Assembly (NCBI RefSeq): GCF_049896245.1
Contig: NZ_JAFCTX010000008.1
Location: 1 to 64,000 of the forward strand
Direction of reading: 5' to 3'
DNA: 64,000 nucleotides
Source: Cypionkella sp049896245
GTDB lineage: Bacteria > Pseudomonadota > Alphaproteobacteria > Rhodobacterales > Rhodobacteraceae
Part shown: piece by piece, positions 47,270 through 57,092 of the stretch
Layout: every line of letters begins with the position of its first letter
Position numbering within the stretch: position 1 is the stretch's first letter
Made by a program: the position numbers and the translations under genes
Notes under the pieces: model-generated
What the model was told of the DNA's origin: nothing
What the model saw: the letters and a program-made list of their open reading frames with translations, nothing else
Database searches by the model: none

Positions 47270-47984
47270 CCGAAGTAACAACCGCGCTTTACATGGATTG
47301 GGATGTTCCACGCCGAAGCGTGCATCATCTGCCTTAGCTTATCCGCGACTTAGTCCGTCTTGGCAATGATACAGTCGATCAAACCCAACGGAACTGCATC
47401 CCGCACCAGAAACTCTGCCATCCGCTTTTGGCTGCGAGTCTGGCGTGCTGGCGGAGTTGCTGCGTTCATGAAGTATTTGCAGACGCCGCCATAACCCACT
47501 TCAGGTATCTTCGCGGCAAGCGGTACTTCATCAAAAACATCCCAATGGACATGATTTTCAAGCCGCGAAAGGTCAGTTTCCAGCTTCGGCATCGGTGCAA
47601 GCGAGTTGAGTGCATAATCGCTGAAACAACATGTGAGCCCTGCTTATTCGCAGCTGTGTGGTCTTGCCACCAGAAAAACTCTGTCATCCTCGGTAGCTTT
47701 ACCGAGCGGAGTTCCATCGGGTGCCGTCAACGATACATTTCCGAAATAGATCGCATAGGTAAATGCCGTGATCGGTGAAAAGTAAAATGGCACATAGTCA
47801 TTCACGACACCGCCGCAAGGCATTGGAAACGCCTGTGTTCCCCGTCGATCAACGATTTCCTGATATGACGCTTGATGGCAGGGCTGTCGGACTGCGTGAT
47901 TTTTCGCGCGCACCTCACACCATCCAACAAGAACGTAGCTATGTCTGCCAGATACACCTGACGAAAGATAAACCGCTCAGGCAA
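47266..47984 (-). pseudogene. darT: darT: DNA ADP-ribosyltransferase toxin, inactivated
   Basis: A DarT sequence can be followed across the whole segment but is broken three times: a frameshift near 47915-47920 (consistent with a 2-bp GT insertion), a TAA at 47644-47646 and a TAA at 47350-47352. Conserved parts remain on each side: GGVVNDYVPFYFSP, RMAEFLVRDAVPLGLI (with the catalytic Glu) and the C-terminal HVKRGCYFG. The final TGA overlaps darG's ATG. The 5' end starts, at a TTG (47984), 9 bp after the mltG stop. Repaired, it would encode about 238 aa. Confidence 0.88.
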
Positions 47985-47993
47985 ACCGTCCCC

Positions 47994-49169
47994 CTACTCC
48001 TGCACCCCAACCGCCGCTTCTTCGCCCTTTGCGGCCTCTATCGCGCGCCATTTGGTGACGTTTTCGTTGTGCTGCGCCAGTGTCTCGGCGAAGGCATGGC
48101 CACCAGAACCATCCGCCACGAAATACAAATACGGCGTGGTGTCGGGGTTCAGGGCGGCCTCGATGCTCAGGCGGCCCGGGTTGGCGATCGGGGTCGGCGG
48201 CAGGCCGTCGATGACATAGGTGTTCCACGGGGTTTCGCGTTTCAGCTCGGATTGGCGCAGGCCACGGCCCAAGACGCCCTCGCCTTTGGTCACGCCATAG
48301 ATCACCGTCGGGTCGGTTTGCAGCTTCATGCCCTTGGCCAGACGGTTGATGAACACCGAAGCCACCTGTTTACGCTCCTCGGGGATGCCGGTTTCTTTCT
48401 CGACAATCGAGGCCATCACCAGGGCTTCTTCCGGGGTCTTATAGGGCAGACCTTCGGCGCGGGTGGCCCAGAGTTCAGCCAGGGTTTTGGCTTGGCGGGC
48501 CTCCATATCGGCGACCAAAGTGGCGCGGTCAAAGCCCTTTTCAACCTCATAACTGTCGGGCGAGAGCGTGCCTTCGGGCGGCAGTTTGTCGATGGCGCCC
48601 TCAAGGAAATCGGCGCGTTTCAGGGCATCGACGACCTGCCATGAGGTCACACCCTCGGCCAAGGTAATGCGCCAGCGGATGTCGGGGGCCTGTGCTGCGT
48701 CGAGATAGGCGGTGGGGGCGGCATCCTTGGCGGGGTCGAATTTGGCGACCTCGACATAGCGGTTGGTGGCGGGGTCAAGCTCGCGCAGGATCACTTCGGC
48801 GGTGGCGACCGAGATGCGGAAGTTGACTTCGCGGCCACAGGTGGATTGGCCGCCTGCGGTGAGGGCAGTAAGGACTTCGCCCATGGAGGATTGCGGTTGC
48901 AGCAGATAAGAGCCGAATTTCAGATCTTTAGCCGCCTGCGAATAGTCGGCACCGATGCGGAAGATGCGGGCATCTGATACAGCTCCCTCGGCTTCAAGAC
49001 CCCGGCTGACTTGCGACAGGCTGGCACCTTTATCGACCTTAAAGCAGATGGCTTGCGCCAGCGGCCCCGGCCCGGTGAAGGCTTGCCGCCCCCAAGCGAT
49101 CAGGCCGAAGGCGAGGATCAGCACCACGATGAATAAGGTCAGCGCGTTGGAGGCGATAGAGCGCCACAT
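47994..49169 (-). CDS. mltG: Endolytic transglycosylase MltG
   Basis: 391 aa. One N-terminal membrane segment (ALTLFIVVLILAFGLIAWG), LysM-like part, then the YceG domain with PPEGTLSPDSYEVEKG, ASIVEKETGIPEERKQVASV (catalytic Glu) and QTDPTVIYG. It cuts nascent glycan strands and helps set their length. It overlaps the fabF stop by 1 bp (fabF-mltG order as in relatives). Confidence 0.95.
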   Translation of the reverse strand: MWRSIASNALTLFIVVLILAFGLIAWGRQAFTGPGPLAQAICFKVDKGASLSQVSRGLEAEGAVSDARIFRIGADYSQAAKDLKFGSYLLQPQSSMGEVLTALTAGGQSTCGREVNFRISVATAEVILRELDPATNRYVEVAKFDPAKDAAPTAYLDAAQAPDIRWRITLAEGVTSWQVVDALKRADFLEGAIDKLPPEGTLSPDSYEVEKGFDRATLVADMEARQAKTLAELWATRAEGLPYKTPEEALVMASIVEKETGIPEERKQVASVFINRLAKGMKLQTDPTVIYGVTKGEGVLGRGLRQSELKRETPWNTYVIDGLPPTPIANPGRLSIEAALNPDTTPYLYFVADGSGGHAFAETLAQHNENVTKWRAIEAAKGEEAAVGVQE

Positions 49170-50431
49170 CAGTTGGCGACCTTGCCGATGATCAAGCTGG
49201 CGTTGGTGCCGCCGAAGCCGAAGGAGTTGGAGAGGGCGATGTTGATGGTGCGTTTAACGGCGTGGTTCGGGGCGAGGTCAAGTTTTGAGGCGACGGCGGG
49301 GGTGTCGAGATTGATGGTGGGGGGTGCTACCTGATCGCGGATGGCGAGGACGCAGAAGATGGCTTCCACCGCGCCAGCAGCACCGAGAAGGTGCCCGATG
49401 GAGGATTTGGTCGAGGACATCGTGGCTTTGTTGGCCGCATCGCCCATCATGCGTTCGACTGCGCCCAACTCAATGGTGTCGGCCATGGTCGAGGTGCCGT
49501 GGGCGTTGATGTAGTCGATGGCGGAGGGGTCCAAGTTGGCCCGCTTCAGCGCCATTTTCATGCTGCGGAAGCCGCCTTCGCCGTCTTCCGAGGGGGCGGT
49601 GATGTGGTGGGCGTCGCCGGACATACCGTAGCCGAGGACTTCGGCGTAGATTTTGGCACCGCGGGCTTTGGCGTGTTGGTATTCCTCCAGCACCACCACG
49701 CCTGCGCCTTCGCCCATCACAAAGCCGTCGCGGTCGGCGTCATAGGGGCGGCTGGCTTTGGTCGGGTCGTCGGCGCGTTTGGTGGACAGGGCTTTGCAGG
49801 CGTTGAAGCCCGCGATGCCGATCTCGGAAATCGGCGCTTCGGCACCACCTGCCAGCATCACATCGGCGTCGCCCCATTGGATCAGTCGGGCGGCGTCACC
49901 GATGGCGTGCGCGCCAGTGGAACAGGCCGTTACAACCGCATGGTTCGGGCCTTTGAAACCGAAGCGGATGGAGACTTGGCCGGAGATCAGGTTGATCAGC
50001 GCGCCGGGGATGAAGAACGGCGAGACGCGGCGGGCGCCTTTTTCTTTGATCAAGACCGCGGTTTCAGCGATTGAGGTCAGCCCGCCGATGCCAGAGCCGA
50101 TCATCACGCCGGTGCGTTCGCGGTCTTCATCGGTCACGGGTTCCCATCCGGAATCCCGCACCGCTTGCACGGCGGCGGTCATGCCATAGAGGATGAAATC
50201 ATCGACCTTACGGCGGTCTTTCGGCTCCATCCAGTGATCGGGGTTAAAGGTGCCATCGGTGCCGTCGCCATAGGGGATCTCGCAGGCATATTGCGTCACC
50301 ACGCCGGAAGGATCAAAGCGAGTGATCGGCCCTGCCCCGGATTGACCAGCGAGCAGGCGGCTCCACGTTTCCTCGACACCGCAAGCCAGCGGCGTGACCA
50401 TTCCCAGACCCGTAATGACAACCCGGCGCAT
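49169..50431 (-). CDS. fabF: 3-oxoacyl-ACP synthase II
   Basis: 420 aa, complete. It elongates acyl-ACP with malonyl-ACP. The catalytic Cys is in VTACSTGAHAIG, and the two His are in NAHGTST and SSIGHLLGAAG. It is normally directly downstream of acpP; here about 6.8 kb of efflux genes and IS remnants lie between. Confidence 0.97.
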   Translation of the reverse strand: MRRVVITGLGMVTPLACGVEETWSRLLAGQSGAGPITRFDPSGVVTQYACEIPYGDGTDGTFNPDHWMEPKDRRKVDDFILYGMTAAVQAVRDSGWEPVTDEDRERTGVMIGSGIGGLTSIAETAVLIKEKGARRVSPFFIPGALINLISGQVSIRFGFKGPNHAVVTACSTGAHAIGDAARLIQWGDADVMLAGGAEAPISEIGIAGFNACKALSTKRADDPTKASRPYDADRDGFVMGEGAGVVVLEEYQHAKARGAKIYAEVLGYGMSGDAHHITAPSEDGEGGFRSMKMALKRANLDPSAIDYINAHGTSTMADTIELGAVERMMGDAANKATMSSTKSSIGHLLGAAGAVEAIFCVLAIRDQVAPPTINLDTPAVASKLDLAPNHAVKRTINIALSNSFGFGGTNASLIIGKVAN

Positions 50432-50551
50432 CTATATCCCCCGCAATGGTTTTGTGCCTGATACACGCCCCAAAGCCTGCGCGCAACTTAAGCCGCAGAT
50501 GGGTGGCAAGCCCACGCCGGACGAGATTTCATCGTGCACCTGTGATTCATC

Positions 50552-50579
50552 TTGACCGTGCAGGCGCAGCAATGATAAT
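50552..50579 (+). promoter_or_regulatory. Promoter of the tetR-RND operon
   Basis: TTGACC (50552-50557), a 16-nt spacer and GATAAT (50574-50579), directly followed by the operator. It is read rightward into the TetR gene. Confidence 0.65.
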
Positions 50580-50595
50580 GAATGAACGTTCATTC
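50580..50595. promoter_or_regulatory. Palindromic operator of the TetR regulator
   Basis: GAATGAACGTTCATTC is a perfect 16-bp palindrome at the expected start of transcription. Bound repressor would block the promoter immediately upstream. It contains an ATG (50582) that is in frame with the regulator but most likely not translated. Confidence 0.8.
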
Positions 50596-50614
50596 TGAAA
50601 GATGTGATACCCTG

Positions 50615-51229
50615 ATGCTGCAAAGCACCGAAACACCTGCAGATGCACGCGTGGCCGGGATTTTGGCCGCGGCCCGGCAGGCTTTTGCCGAAAAGGGCTT
50701 TGACGGAGCCTCGATGCAAGACCTTGCCCGCGCGGCAGGGATGAGCGTTGGCAATTTCTACCGTTATTTTCCGTCGAAAGCCGCCATCGTACAGGCGTTG
50801 ATTGCGCTTGATCTTGAGGAAATGGCCCGAGACTTCGAACCGGTTTTCGCCTCGGACGATCCGATTGCAACGATGCGGCAACGGGTGCGCATTAAACTGG
50901 TAGAGCACCAATGCAATCATGACGGCATGCTCTGGGCCGAAATCACCGCGACCGCTTTGCGCAAGCCTGAAATTGGCATTGCCTGCGGCCATATGGAAAC
51001 CACCATTGCAGACTACTTGATGCAGGCTTTTGCTGCAGCCACGGGTCTGAGCCTCGAACAATCCCGGCAACGTTTCGCCGCCCATGCGGCGCTGATCGTG
51101 ATGCTGGTGAAATCCTCGGCGATGATGCCGCAACAAGATGAAACGCTGCGCAATGATCTGAACACATTGATCTTGCGTATTATCGACCAAACCCTAGACG
51201 AAGTTGCCGCCAGCGGCGCGAAAGGCTAA
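50615..51229 (+). CDS. TetR/AcrR-family regulator of the RND efflux operon
   Basis: 204 aa from the ATG at 50615 (MLQSTETPADARVAGILAAA); an in-frame ATG at 50582 lies in the operator palindrome. The helix-turn-helix is near the N-terminus (GASMQDLARAAGMSVGNFYR, then YFPSK). The C-terminal ligand domain is less conserved. It precedes the efflux genes by 4 bp and likely represses itself and them. Confidence 0.9.
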   Translation: MLQSTETPADARVAGILAAARQAFAEKGFDGASMQDLARAAGMSVGNFYRYFPSKAAIVQALIALDLEEMARDFEPVFASDDPIATMRQRVRIKLVEHQCNHDGMLWAEITATALRKPEIGIACGHMETTIADYLMQAFAAATGLSLEQSRQRFAAHAALIVMLVKSSAMMPQQDETLRNDLNTLILRIIDQTLDEVAASGAKG

Positions 51230-51233
51230 TCCG

Positions 51234-52436
51234 ATGTTTATCTTCCGCAGTGTTGTGATTTTTCTGGCGATGCAAGCTGTCACGGCCACCCCGATGCTCG
51301 CCGAAAGCGCCGAGGCCGCAACCTCTGAGTCCCCTGCAGCCACTGCGCAAGTGCTGCCCGCGATCACGGTCTCGGCGGTGGAAACCCGGCACCTGCGCGA
51401 TGTGGTGCTGGCTTCGGGGCTGGTGGCCCCGCAGGAAATCATTCAAGTTGCCCCGTTGATTGAGGGCCAACCGATTGAGGCCTTGCTGGCCGATGTCGGC
51501 GATAAGGTCAGCGCAGGGCAAGTGCTGGCGCAGCTGTCAACCTCGACGCTTGATCTGCAAAAGGCCCAGCTTGCGGCATCCTTGGCCGCTGCCAAAGCCC
51601 AGATCGCCCAAGCGCAAGCGCAGGTGATTGCGGCAAACTCGTCAGCCGCTGAGGCGCAGCGCACTTCGGACCGCACGACAAAGCTGAAAACCCAAGGCTC
51701 GGCCAGCCAAGCGGCGGCAGATACCGCGCTTGCAGGATCAGTTTCGGCGCAAGCGCAGGTTTCGGTGGCGGTGCAATCGCTGGAGGCCGCAAAGGCGCAG
51801 CAAACCTTGGTCGAGGCGCAACTGGCCAATGTCGATCTGCAACTGGCGCGCACCGAAGTGACAGCGCCTTTCGCAGGTGAGATCACCGCGCGCAATGCGC
51901 AACTGGGGGCGATTGCTTCGGCTGCGGGTCAGCCGATGTTCACCCTTATGCGCGATGGTGCTTTGGAATTGCGCGCAGATGTCGCCGAGGGCGATCTGAC
52001 CCGGCTGGTGGTGGGGCAAACCGCTGATCTGCGGCTGGTGGGCATGGTGAAAACTTTGACCGGTAAGATTTCTCTGGTGGAACCGAGTATTGATGCGGTG
52101 ACGCGTCTGGGCCGGGTGCGGATTGCGATTGACGACGCATCAGCCGTGCGCCCCGGCATGTATGTCGAGGCCAGTATTCTGGTGCATGAAGGCGATGCAA
52201 CTGCGGTGCCGATCACTGCGGTGAAATCTTCGGGCGGCAAAACTTCGGTGATGCTGGTGGAAGGCGCTGTGGTGTCGCAGCGTATGATCACCGCAGGCGT
52301 GCGCGATGGCGGCTGGATCGAAGTGCTGGACGGGCTGAAGGTGGGCGACGAGGTGGTGACCAAGGCGGGCGCTTTCGTGCGCGACGGCGATCATATCAAC
52401 CCGGTGGTGGCTGCGGTCGCCGCCGATACCAACTGA
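51234..52436 (+). CDS. RND efflux periplasmic adaptor (membrane fusion protein)
   Basis: 400 aa from the ATG at 51234. It has a signal peptide (MFIFRSVVIFLAMQAVTATPM). A lipoyl-like half (VAPLIEGQPIEALLADVGDK), a long Ala/Gln-rich coiled-coil hairpin (TLDLQKAQLAASLAAAKAQI) and the second half motif (EVTAPFAGEITARNAQLGAI) follow. It bridges the RND pump to an outer-membrane channel; no TolC-type gene is present here. Confidence 0.92.
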   Translation: MFIFRSVVIFLAMQAVTATPMLAESAEAATSESPAATAQVLPAITVSAVETRHLRDVVLASGLVAPQEIIQVAPLIEGQPIEALLADVGDKVSAGQVLAQLSTSTLDLQKAQLAASLAAAKAQIAQAQAQVIAANSSAAEAQRTSDRTTKLKTQGSASQAAADTALAGSVSAQAQVSVAVQSLEAAKAQQTLVEAQLANVDLQLARTEVTAPFAGEITARNAQLGAIASAAGQPMFTLMRDGALELRADVAEGDLTRLVVGQTADLRLVGMVKTLTGKISLVEPSIDAVTRLGRVRIAIDDASAVRPGMYVEASILVHEGDATAVPITAVKSSGGKTSVMLVEGAVVSQRMITAGVRDGGWIEVLDGLKVGDEVVTKAGAFVRDGDHINPVVAAVAADTN

Positions 52437-52446
52437 GGGCGCGGCA

Positions 52447-55400
52447 ATGAACTTTTCAGCCTGGTCGATCCGCAATCCGCTGGCCCCGATCCTTGCGTTC
52501 TTCATCCTGATGGTGCTGGGCTGGCAGTCGTTTAATGCGCTGCCAATCACCCGATTTCCGAACATCGACGTGCCGGTGATTGCCGTCACCGTCACCCAAG
52601 CGGGCACCGCCCCCGCCGAGATGGAAACCCAAGTCACCAAGATCATCGAAGACGCGGTGGCGGGTATCACCGGGGTGAAGAACATCACCTCTACGGTCGT
52701 CGATGGCCAATCCACCTCGGCGGTTGAATTCCGTATCGAAGTGCCAACTGACAAAGCCTTGCAGGATGTGAAAGACGCTGTGGACCGGGTGCGCGGCAAG
52801 CTGCCCGCCGCCGTGGACACCCCGAAAATCACCAAGATCGACGTTGAAGGCAACGCGATCATGACCTTTGCAGTTTCCGCCCCCGACATGACCATCGAGG
52901 AAGTCTCGTGGTTCGTTGATGATGTGGTGGTGCGTGGGCTTCAGGGCCGCCCCGGCGTGGGCCGGATTGACCGCTTTGGCGGCGCGGATCGTGAGATTAT
53001 GGTGGCGCTGGACCCGGTCAAGCTGAACAGCTTTGGCATCTCGGCGGCCTCGGTGAACGCACAGATCCGCGCGACCAACACCAACCTCGGCTCTGGCCGT
53101 TCGGAAATCGGCGCGGGCGAACAGGCTATCCGCACCTTGGGCGATGCGGGCACCGTGCAGGGGCTGGCAGGCACCACGATTGCGCTGCCCTCGGGGCGGC
53201 ATGTGCGGCTGGCCGATTTGGGCGAGGTGCAAGACAGCTATAAAGAGTTGCGCAGCTTTTCGCGGCTGAATGGCGAACAGGTTGTGACCTTCTCGGTGTT
53301 CCGCGCCAAAGGGGCATCTGAAGTATCAGTCGCGGAAACTGTCAACCAGACCTTGGACCAAATCCGTAACGATCACCCGAATGTGGGTATCAAGCTGGTC
53401 GATGAGACGGTGTTCTACACCTATGGCAACTACGAATCCGCACTGAGCACTTTGTTTGAGGGCGCTTTGCTGGCGGTGCTGGTGGTGCTGGCGTTCCTGC
53501 GTAACTGGCGCGCAACTTTGATCACCGCCGTGGCGCTGCCCTTGTCGGCGGTGCCGACGTTCTGGGCGATGGATATGCTGGGCTTCTCGCTGAACTTGGT
53601 GTCGTTCTTGGCGGTGACCTTGGCGACGGGCATCTTGGTTGACGATGCGATTGTGGAAATTGAGAATATCGCCCGACACATTCGGATGGGCAAAACCCCC
53701 TACCGCGCCGCGATTGAAGCCGCAGACGAGATCGGTTTGGCTGTGATGGCGACCACCGCCACAATCATTGCGGTGTTCGTGCCAGTGTCGTTCATGGGTG
53801 GGATTCCGGGGCAGTATTTCCGGCAATTTGGCCTGACGGTGGCCATCGCCGTGGCGTTCTCGCTGTTGGTCGCCCGCCTGATCACCCCGATGATGGCGGC
53901 GTATCTGATGAGCGCCAAAGACGCCAATGTCGGCCACCATGAAGGCCAGCAAGACGGCTGGTTCATGCGCAACTATCTGCGACTGGTGACAGCGACCACG
54001 CAAACCGGGTTGCCGTTGCCGATGCTGCCGAAAAACCGCAGCGGCAAGTTCCGCCGTATTCCGGCCTATTACTTCACCATGCTGACCGCGATTGGCGTGC
54101 TGATCGTGTCGATCTATTTCATGGTGCAAGTGCCGGGCTCGTTCCTGCCCCCCGAGGATGTCAGCCGGATTTCGATCTCGGTCGAACTGCCGCCGGGCTC
54201 GACCTTGGCGGAAACCGATAAAACCACCGCCGAAATTCGCGACCACATCAAGGATGTGCCATGGGTGGAAAACGTGTTTGTCATCGGGGGCTCGTCGCCG
54301 AAAGGCGATCTCGACGTACGTCGGGCCTCGGTGACGGTGACTTTGGTGAAACTCGATCAAAGCCTGCTGTTGAAGCTGTCGCAACTCGGGCGGCGGATTC
54401 CGCTGCTGGGGATGCTGGTGCCAGAGGTGGAAAACCACGGCCGCTCTGTGCCGCAAAACGTCATTGAGGCCGAGATTTTCGACAGCCTCGCCTCTGTCCC
54501 CGACATTCGCGCCTTCAAACTGAATGACCGCGGCGAGCGCGACCTTGCTTACTCGATTCTGGCCAATTCCGAGGCCGATCTGAACACCGCGACCTCGGCG
54601 CTGGAAGGGGCACTGCGCACCGAACCTTTGCTCGCCGAAGTCAGTTCCGAAGGTGCCTTGCCGCGGCCCGAGGTGCAGATCACTCCGCGTGCCGAAGAAG
54701 CCGCCCGACTCGGCATCACCACGCAAGACATTGCCACCACCGTGCGGGTGGCGACGATTGGCGATCTGGATGTGTCCTTGGCCAACCTCGCCATCGACAA
54801 CCGCCTGATCCCGATCCGCGTGCAACTGGCCAATGCGTCACGCGAAGATATGAACCGCATCGCGGCGACCAAACTGACCACCAACACCGGCGCGACGGTG
54901 CCCTTGTCGGCGGTGGCCGATATCGTGATCGGCGAAGGCCCCTCGGTGGTGAAACGGCTGAACCGCCAGCGGCAGGCAACGATTGGGGCGTCGCTTCCGG
55001 TTGGCGTGGCCCTTGGCACCGCCAGCACGCGGTTGGCCGAGATCGTCAAGGCCACCAAGCTGCCTACCGGTGTGGTGGTGAAAGAATCCGCCGATGCCGA
55101 AGTGCAGACCGAGCTGTTTGCAAGCTTTGGCAAGGCAATGCTGATGGGGCTGATGCTGGTGCTGACCGTGTTGATCCTGCTGTTCAAATCGGTGATCCAG
55201 CCCTTTACCATCCTGCTGTCGCTACCCTTGGCGATTGGTGGCGTGGCGGCGGCGCTGATCCTGACCAATTCGGCTTTGTCGATGCCGGTGCTGATCGGTA
55301 TCCTGATGCTGATGGGGATCGTGACCAAAAACGCCATCCTGCTGGTGGATTTCGTCATAGAAATGCGCAAACAGGGACTTGGCCGCTTGGAAGCGATCAT

Positions 55401-55761
55401 CGAGGCTGGGCATAAGCGGGCGCAGCCGATTGTGATGACCTCAATCGCGATGTCCGCAGGCATGCTGCCCTCGGCTTTGGGTGTAGGCGAAGGCGGTGCT
55501 TTCCGCGCGCCGATGGCCACAGCCGTGATCGGCGGCATCATCGTGTCAACCGTGCTCAGCCTTGTGGTGGTGCCGTCGTTCTACCTGATCATGGACGATC
55601 TCTCCCGCCTGATCGCCCGGGCGTTCCGGGGTATCATCAGCCCGAAAGAGGTGGAATTTGAACCCGCATCGCCAGAAGTGCTGGAAGCCCGGATTGCAGC
55701 GTTGGAAGCCGGGCAAAACGACAAGCCACTGCAACGCATGCCGGGACTGGCAGCGGAGTGA
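52447..55761 (+). CDS. RND multidrug efflux permease (HAE1/AcrB-like)
   Basis: 1104 aa. The pattern is that of AcrB: the first membrane segment (NPLAPILAFFILMVLGWQSF), the porter domain, TM2-6 with VTLATGILVDDAIVEIENI (Asp pair of the proton relay) and the second repeat with LIGILMLMGIVTKNAILLVD. The C-terminal tail has LEARIAALEAG. It follows the adaptor by 10 bp. The substrate is unknown. Confidence 0.94.
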   Translation: MNFSAWSIRNPLAPILAFFILMVLGWQSFNALPITRFPNIDVPVIAVTVTQAGTAPAEMETQVTKIIEDAVAGITGVKNITSTVVDGQSTSAVEFRIEVPTDKALQDVKDAVDRVRGKLPAAVDTPKITKIDVEGNAIMTFAVSAPDMTIEEVSWFVDDVVVRGLQGRPGVGRIDRFGGADREIMVALDPVKLNSFGISAASVNAQIRATNTNLGSGRSEIGAGEQAIRTLGDAGTVQGLAGTTIALPSGRHVRLADLGEVQDSYKELRSFSRLNGEQVVTFSVFRAKGASEVSVAETVNQTLDQIRNDHPNVGIKLVDETVFYTYGNYESALSTLFEGALLAVLVVLAFLRNWRATLITAVALPLSAVPTFWAMDMLGFSLNLVSFLAVTLATGILVDDAIVEIENIARHIRMGKTPYRAAIEAADEIGLAVMATTATIIAVFVPVSFMGGIPGQYFRQFGLTVAIAVAFSLLVARLITPMMAAYLMSAKDANVGHHEGQQDGWFMRNYLRLVTATTQTGLPLPMLPKNRSGKFRRIPAYYFTMLTAIGVLIVSIYFMVQVPGSFLPPEDVSRISISVELPPGSTLAETDKTTAEIRDHIKDVPWVENVFVIGGSSPKGDLDVRRASVTVTLVKLDQSLLLKLSQLGRRIPLLGMLVPEVENHGRSVPQNVIEAEIFDSLASVPDIRAFKLNDRGERDLAYSILANSEADLNTATSALEGALRTEPLLAEVSSEGALPRPEVQITPRAEEAARLGITTQDIATTVRVATIGDLDVSLANLAIDNRLIPIRVQLANASREDMNRIAATKLTTNTGATVPLSAVADIVIGEGPSVVKRLNRQRQATIGASLPVGVALGTASTRLAEIVKATKLPTGVVVKESADAEVQTELFASFGKAMLMGLMLVLTVLILLFKSVIQPFTILLSLPLAIGGVAAALILTNSALSMPVLIGILMLMGIVTKNAILLVDFVIEMRKQGLGRLEAIIEAGHKRAQPIVMTSIAMSAGMLPSALGVGEGGAFRAPMATAVIGGIIVSTVLSLVVVPSFYLIMDDLSRLIARAFRGIISPKEVEFEPASPEVLEARIAALEAGQNDKPLQRMPGLAAE

Positions 55762-55770
55762 CCTAGCACC

Positions 55771-55814
55771 AGCGGCGGTCTTGGGTGGCATCAAGCCACC
55801 ACGCGACCGCTGCT
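55771..55814. other. Long imperfect hairpin after the RND permease gene
   Basis: AGCGGCGGTC pairs (one mismatch) with GACCGCTGCT, enclosing a perfect GGTGGC-ATCAA-GCCACC inner stem. No T-run follows. It may end the efflux transcript. It lies 10 bp after the permease stop. Confidence 0.6.
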
Positions 55815-55889
55815 GCCGCTGTCTGGTTCTAGGTATTTGATTTCACGGTTTGATGGTGTGATCCTTCCGAAGCAATGGAAGGAAGCCAT

Positions 55890-56948
55890 ATGGGACAAGT
55901 TCGTCACGGCTGTGCCACGACCACGCACGCCGTCAGAACTGCAATACAACAATCGCTTGCTTCGCTCGCGCAGTTGGGCCGGGAACACGGCATCAAGCCG
56001 AAGGCGGTGGCGAAGTGGCGCAAGCGCGCGACAGTCGAGGCTATGAAGACCGGGCCGCCACAGCCGCGATGCACGGTGCTGACCGAGGCGCAAAAGGCGA
56101 TAGTCGTGGCGTTCCGCCACCAAACGCTGCTGCCGCTGGACGACTGCCTGTATGCTGTGCAGCCTTCGGTGCCTCACCTGTCCCGCTCGGCGCTGCATCG
56201 CTGCCTTCAGTGGCAAGGCATCTCGCGCCTGCCGGATGTCGATGGCGACAAGCCCAAGCGCCAGAGGTTCAAGCGCTCCGCCATCCGTCAGCCGGCAGGC
56301 GATACTTGCATCGCTGAGAGGCGGCTTCTTTCACATCCTCTGCCCGGCAGTGGTTTGCCCGCAAACGACGAGAGGGTACATTGCCGAGGTGCATACGACA
56401 AAAGGCGAGCCTTACCTTTTCGTCGGAATCGACCGGACAGCCAGGTTCGCCGTCGCCCAACTCGTTGCAACGACTGACAGAAACACGGCTTGGAAGTTCC
56501 TGCAGCACATGCTCGAAGCCGTGCGCTATCAGGTCCACGGTTCTGACAGATAAGGTCTTAGCCCCGGAACCGCAACACCATCTACTCCCGACCGATGCGC
56601 TTCGACATGATCTGGGAGGTCAACGGTATTCAGCACCGGCTGACCAAGCCCAACCATCCTTGGGCCAACGGTCAGGTCGAGCGGATGCTTTTCGGTGTTT
56701 GAAGGCAAATACCTGTCAGCCAACGGAACCGCACGATCATAGAAGCGACGGTGAAATGGTTCCCCTAGGAAAAACACGATCAGCTGCCGACGCACCGCGC
56801 CGGCTTCCTCGCAGCATGCAACTTCGCGCAAAGGCTGAAGACCCTAAACTGATTCATGCCCTGCGAGTACATCCGCAAAATCTGGACATCAGAGCTGGCA
56901 CGATTCATCCTAAACCCGATCCACCAGATGCCGGGACTGAACACCTAA
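55890..56948 (+). pseudogene. IS481-family transposase, decayed
   Basis: The N-terminal 130 codons read well (MGQVRHGCATTTHAVRTAIQ..., helix-turn-helix AQLGREHGIKPKAVAKWRKR, LPLDDCLYAVQPSVPHLSRS). After about 56280 there are insertions and frame changes; the rve catalytic part (YLFVGIDRTARFAVAQLV) is in another frame, and a stop follows at about 56551. Later parts (MRFDMIWEVNGIQHRLTKPN-like, QMPGLNT with TAA at 56946) are still legible. It is inactive. I could not define terminal inverted repeats. Confidence 0.85.
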
Positions 56949-56975
56949 GCTATTGTTTTCGCTATCAACGAGCGA

Positions 56976-57092
56976 GCCTCCGGCGGGAGTATTTTAAAAA
57001 GAGCAACGATAGAGAACCGGAGTCTTTTGACAGCTTGTCACAGATGAGACGATCTTATGCGTTGCTCTTTTTAAAATACTCCCGCCACAGGC
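56976..57092. repeat. 33-bp inverted repeat flanking a 51-nt loop
   Basis: The arms 56976-57008 and 57060-57092 are inverted copies, with 27 bp identical (core GGCGGGAGTATTTTAAAAAG) and two mismatches near the outer end. The core GGCGGGAGTATTT also occurs, on the minus strand, at 44445-44463. It may be a small mobile element or a strong terminator structure next to the dead IS481. Confidence 0.75.

Noticed and set aside
53326..54825. 499-codon frame antisense to the RND permease
   Set aside because: The composition (His, Arg, Gln rich) is that of a shadow frame, and the permease on the other strand is clear.
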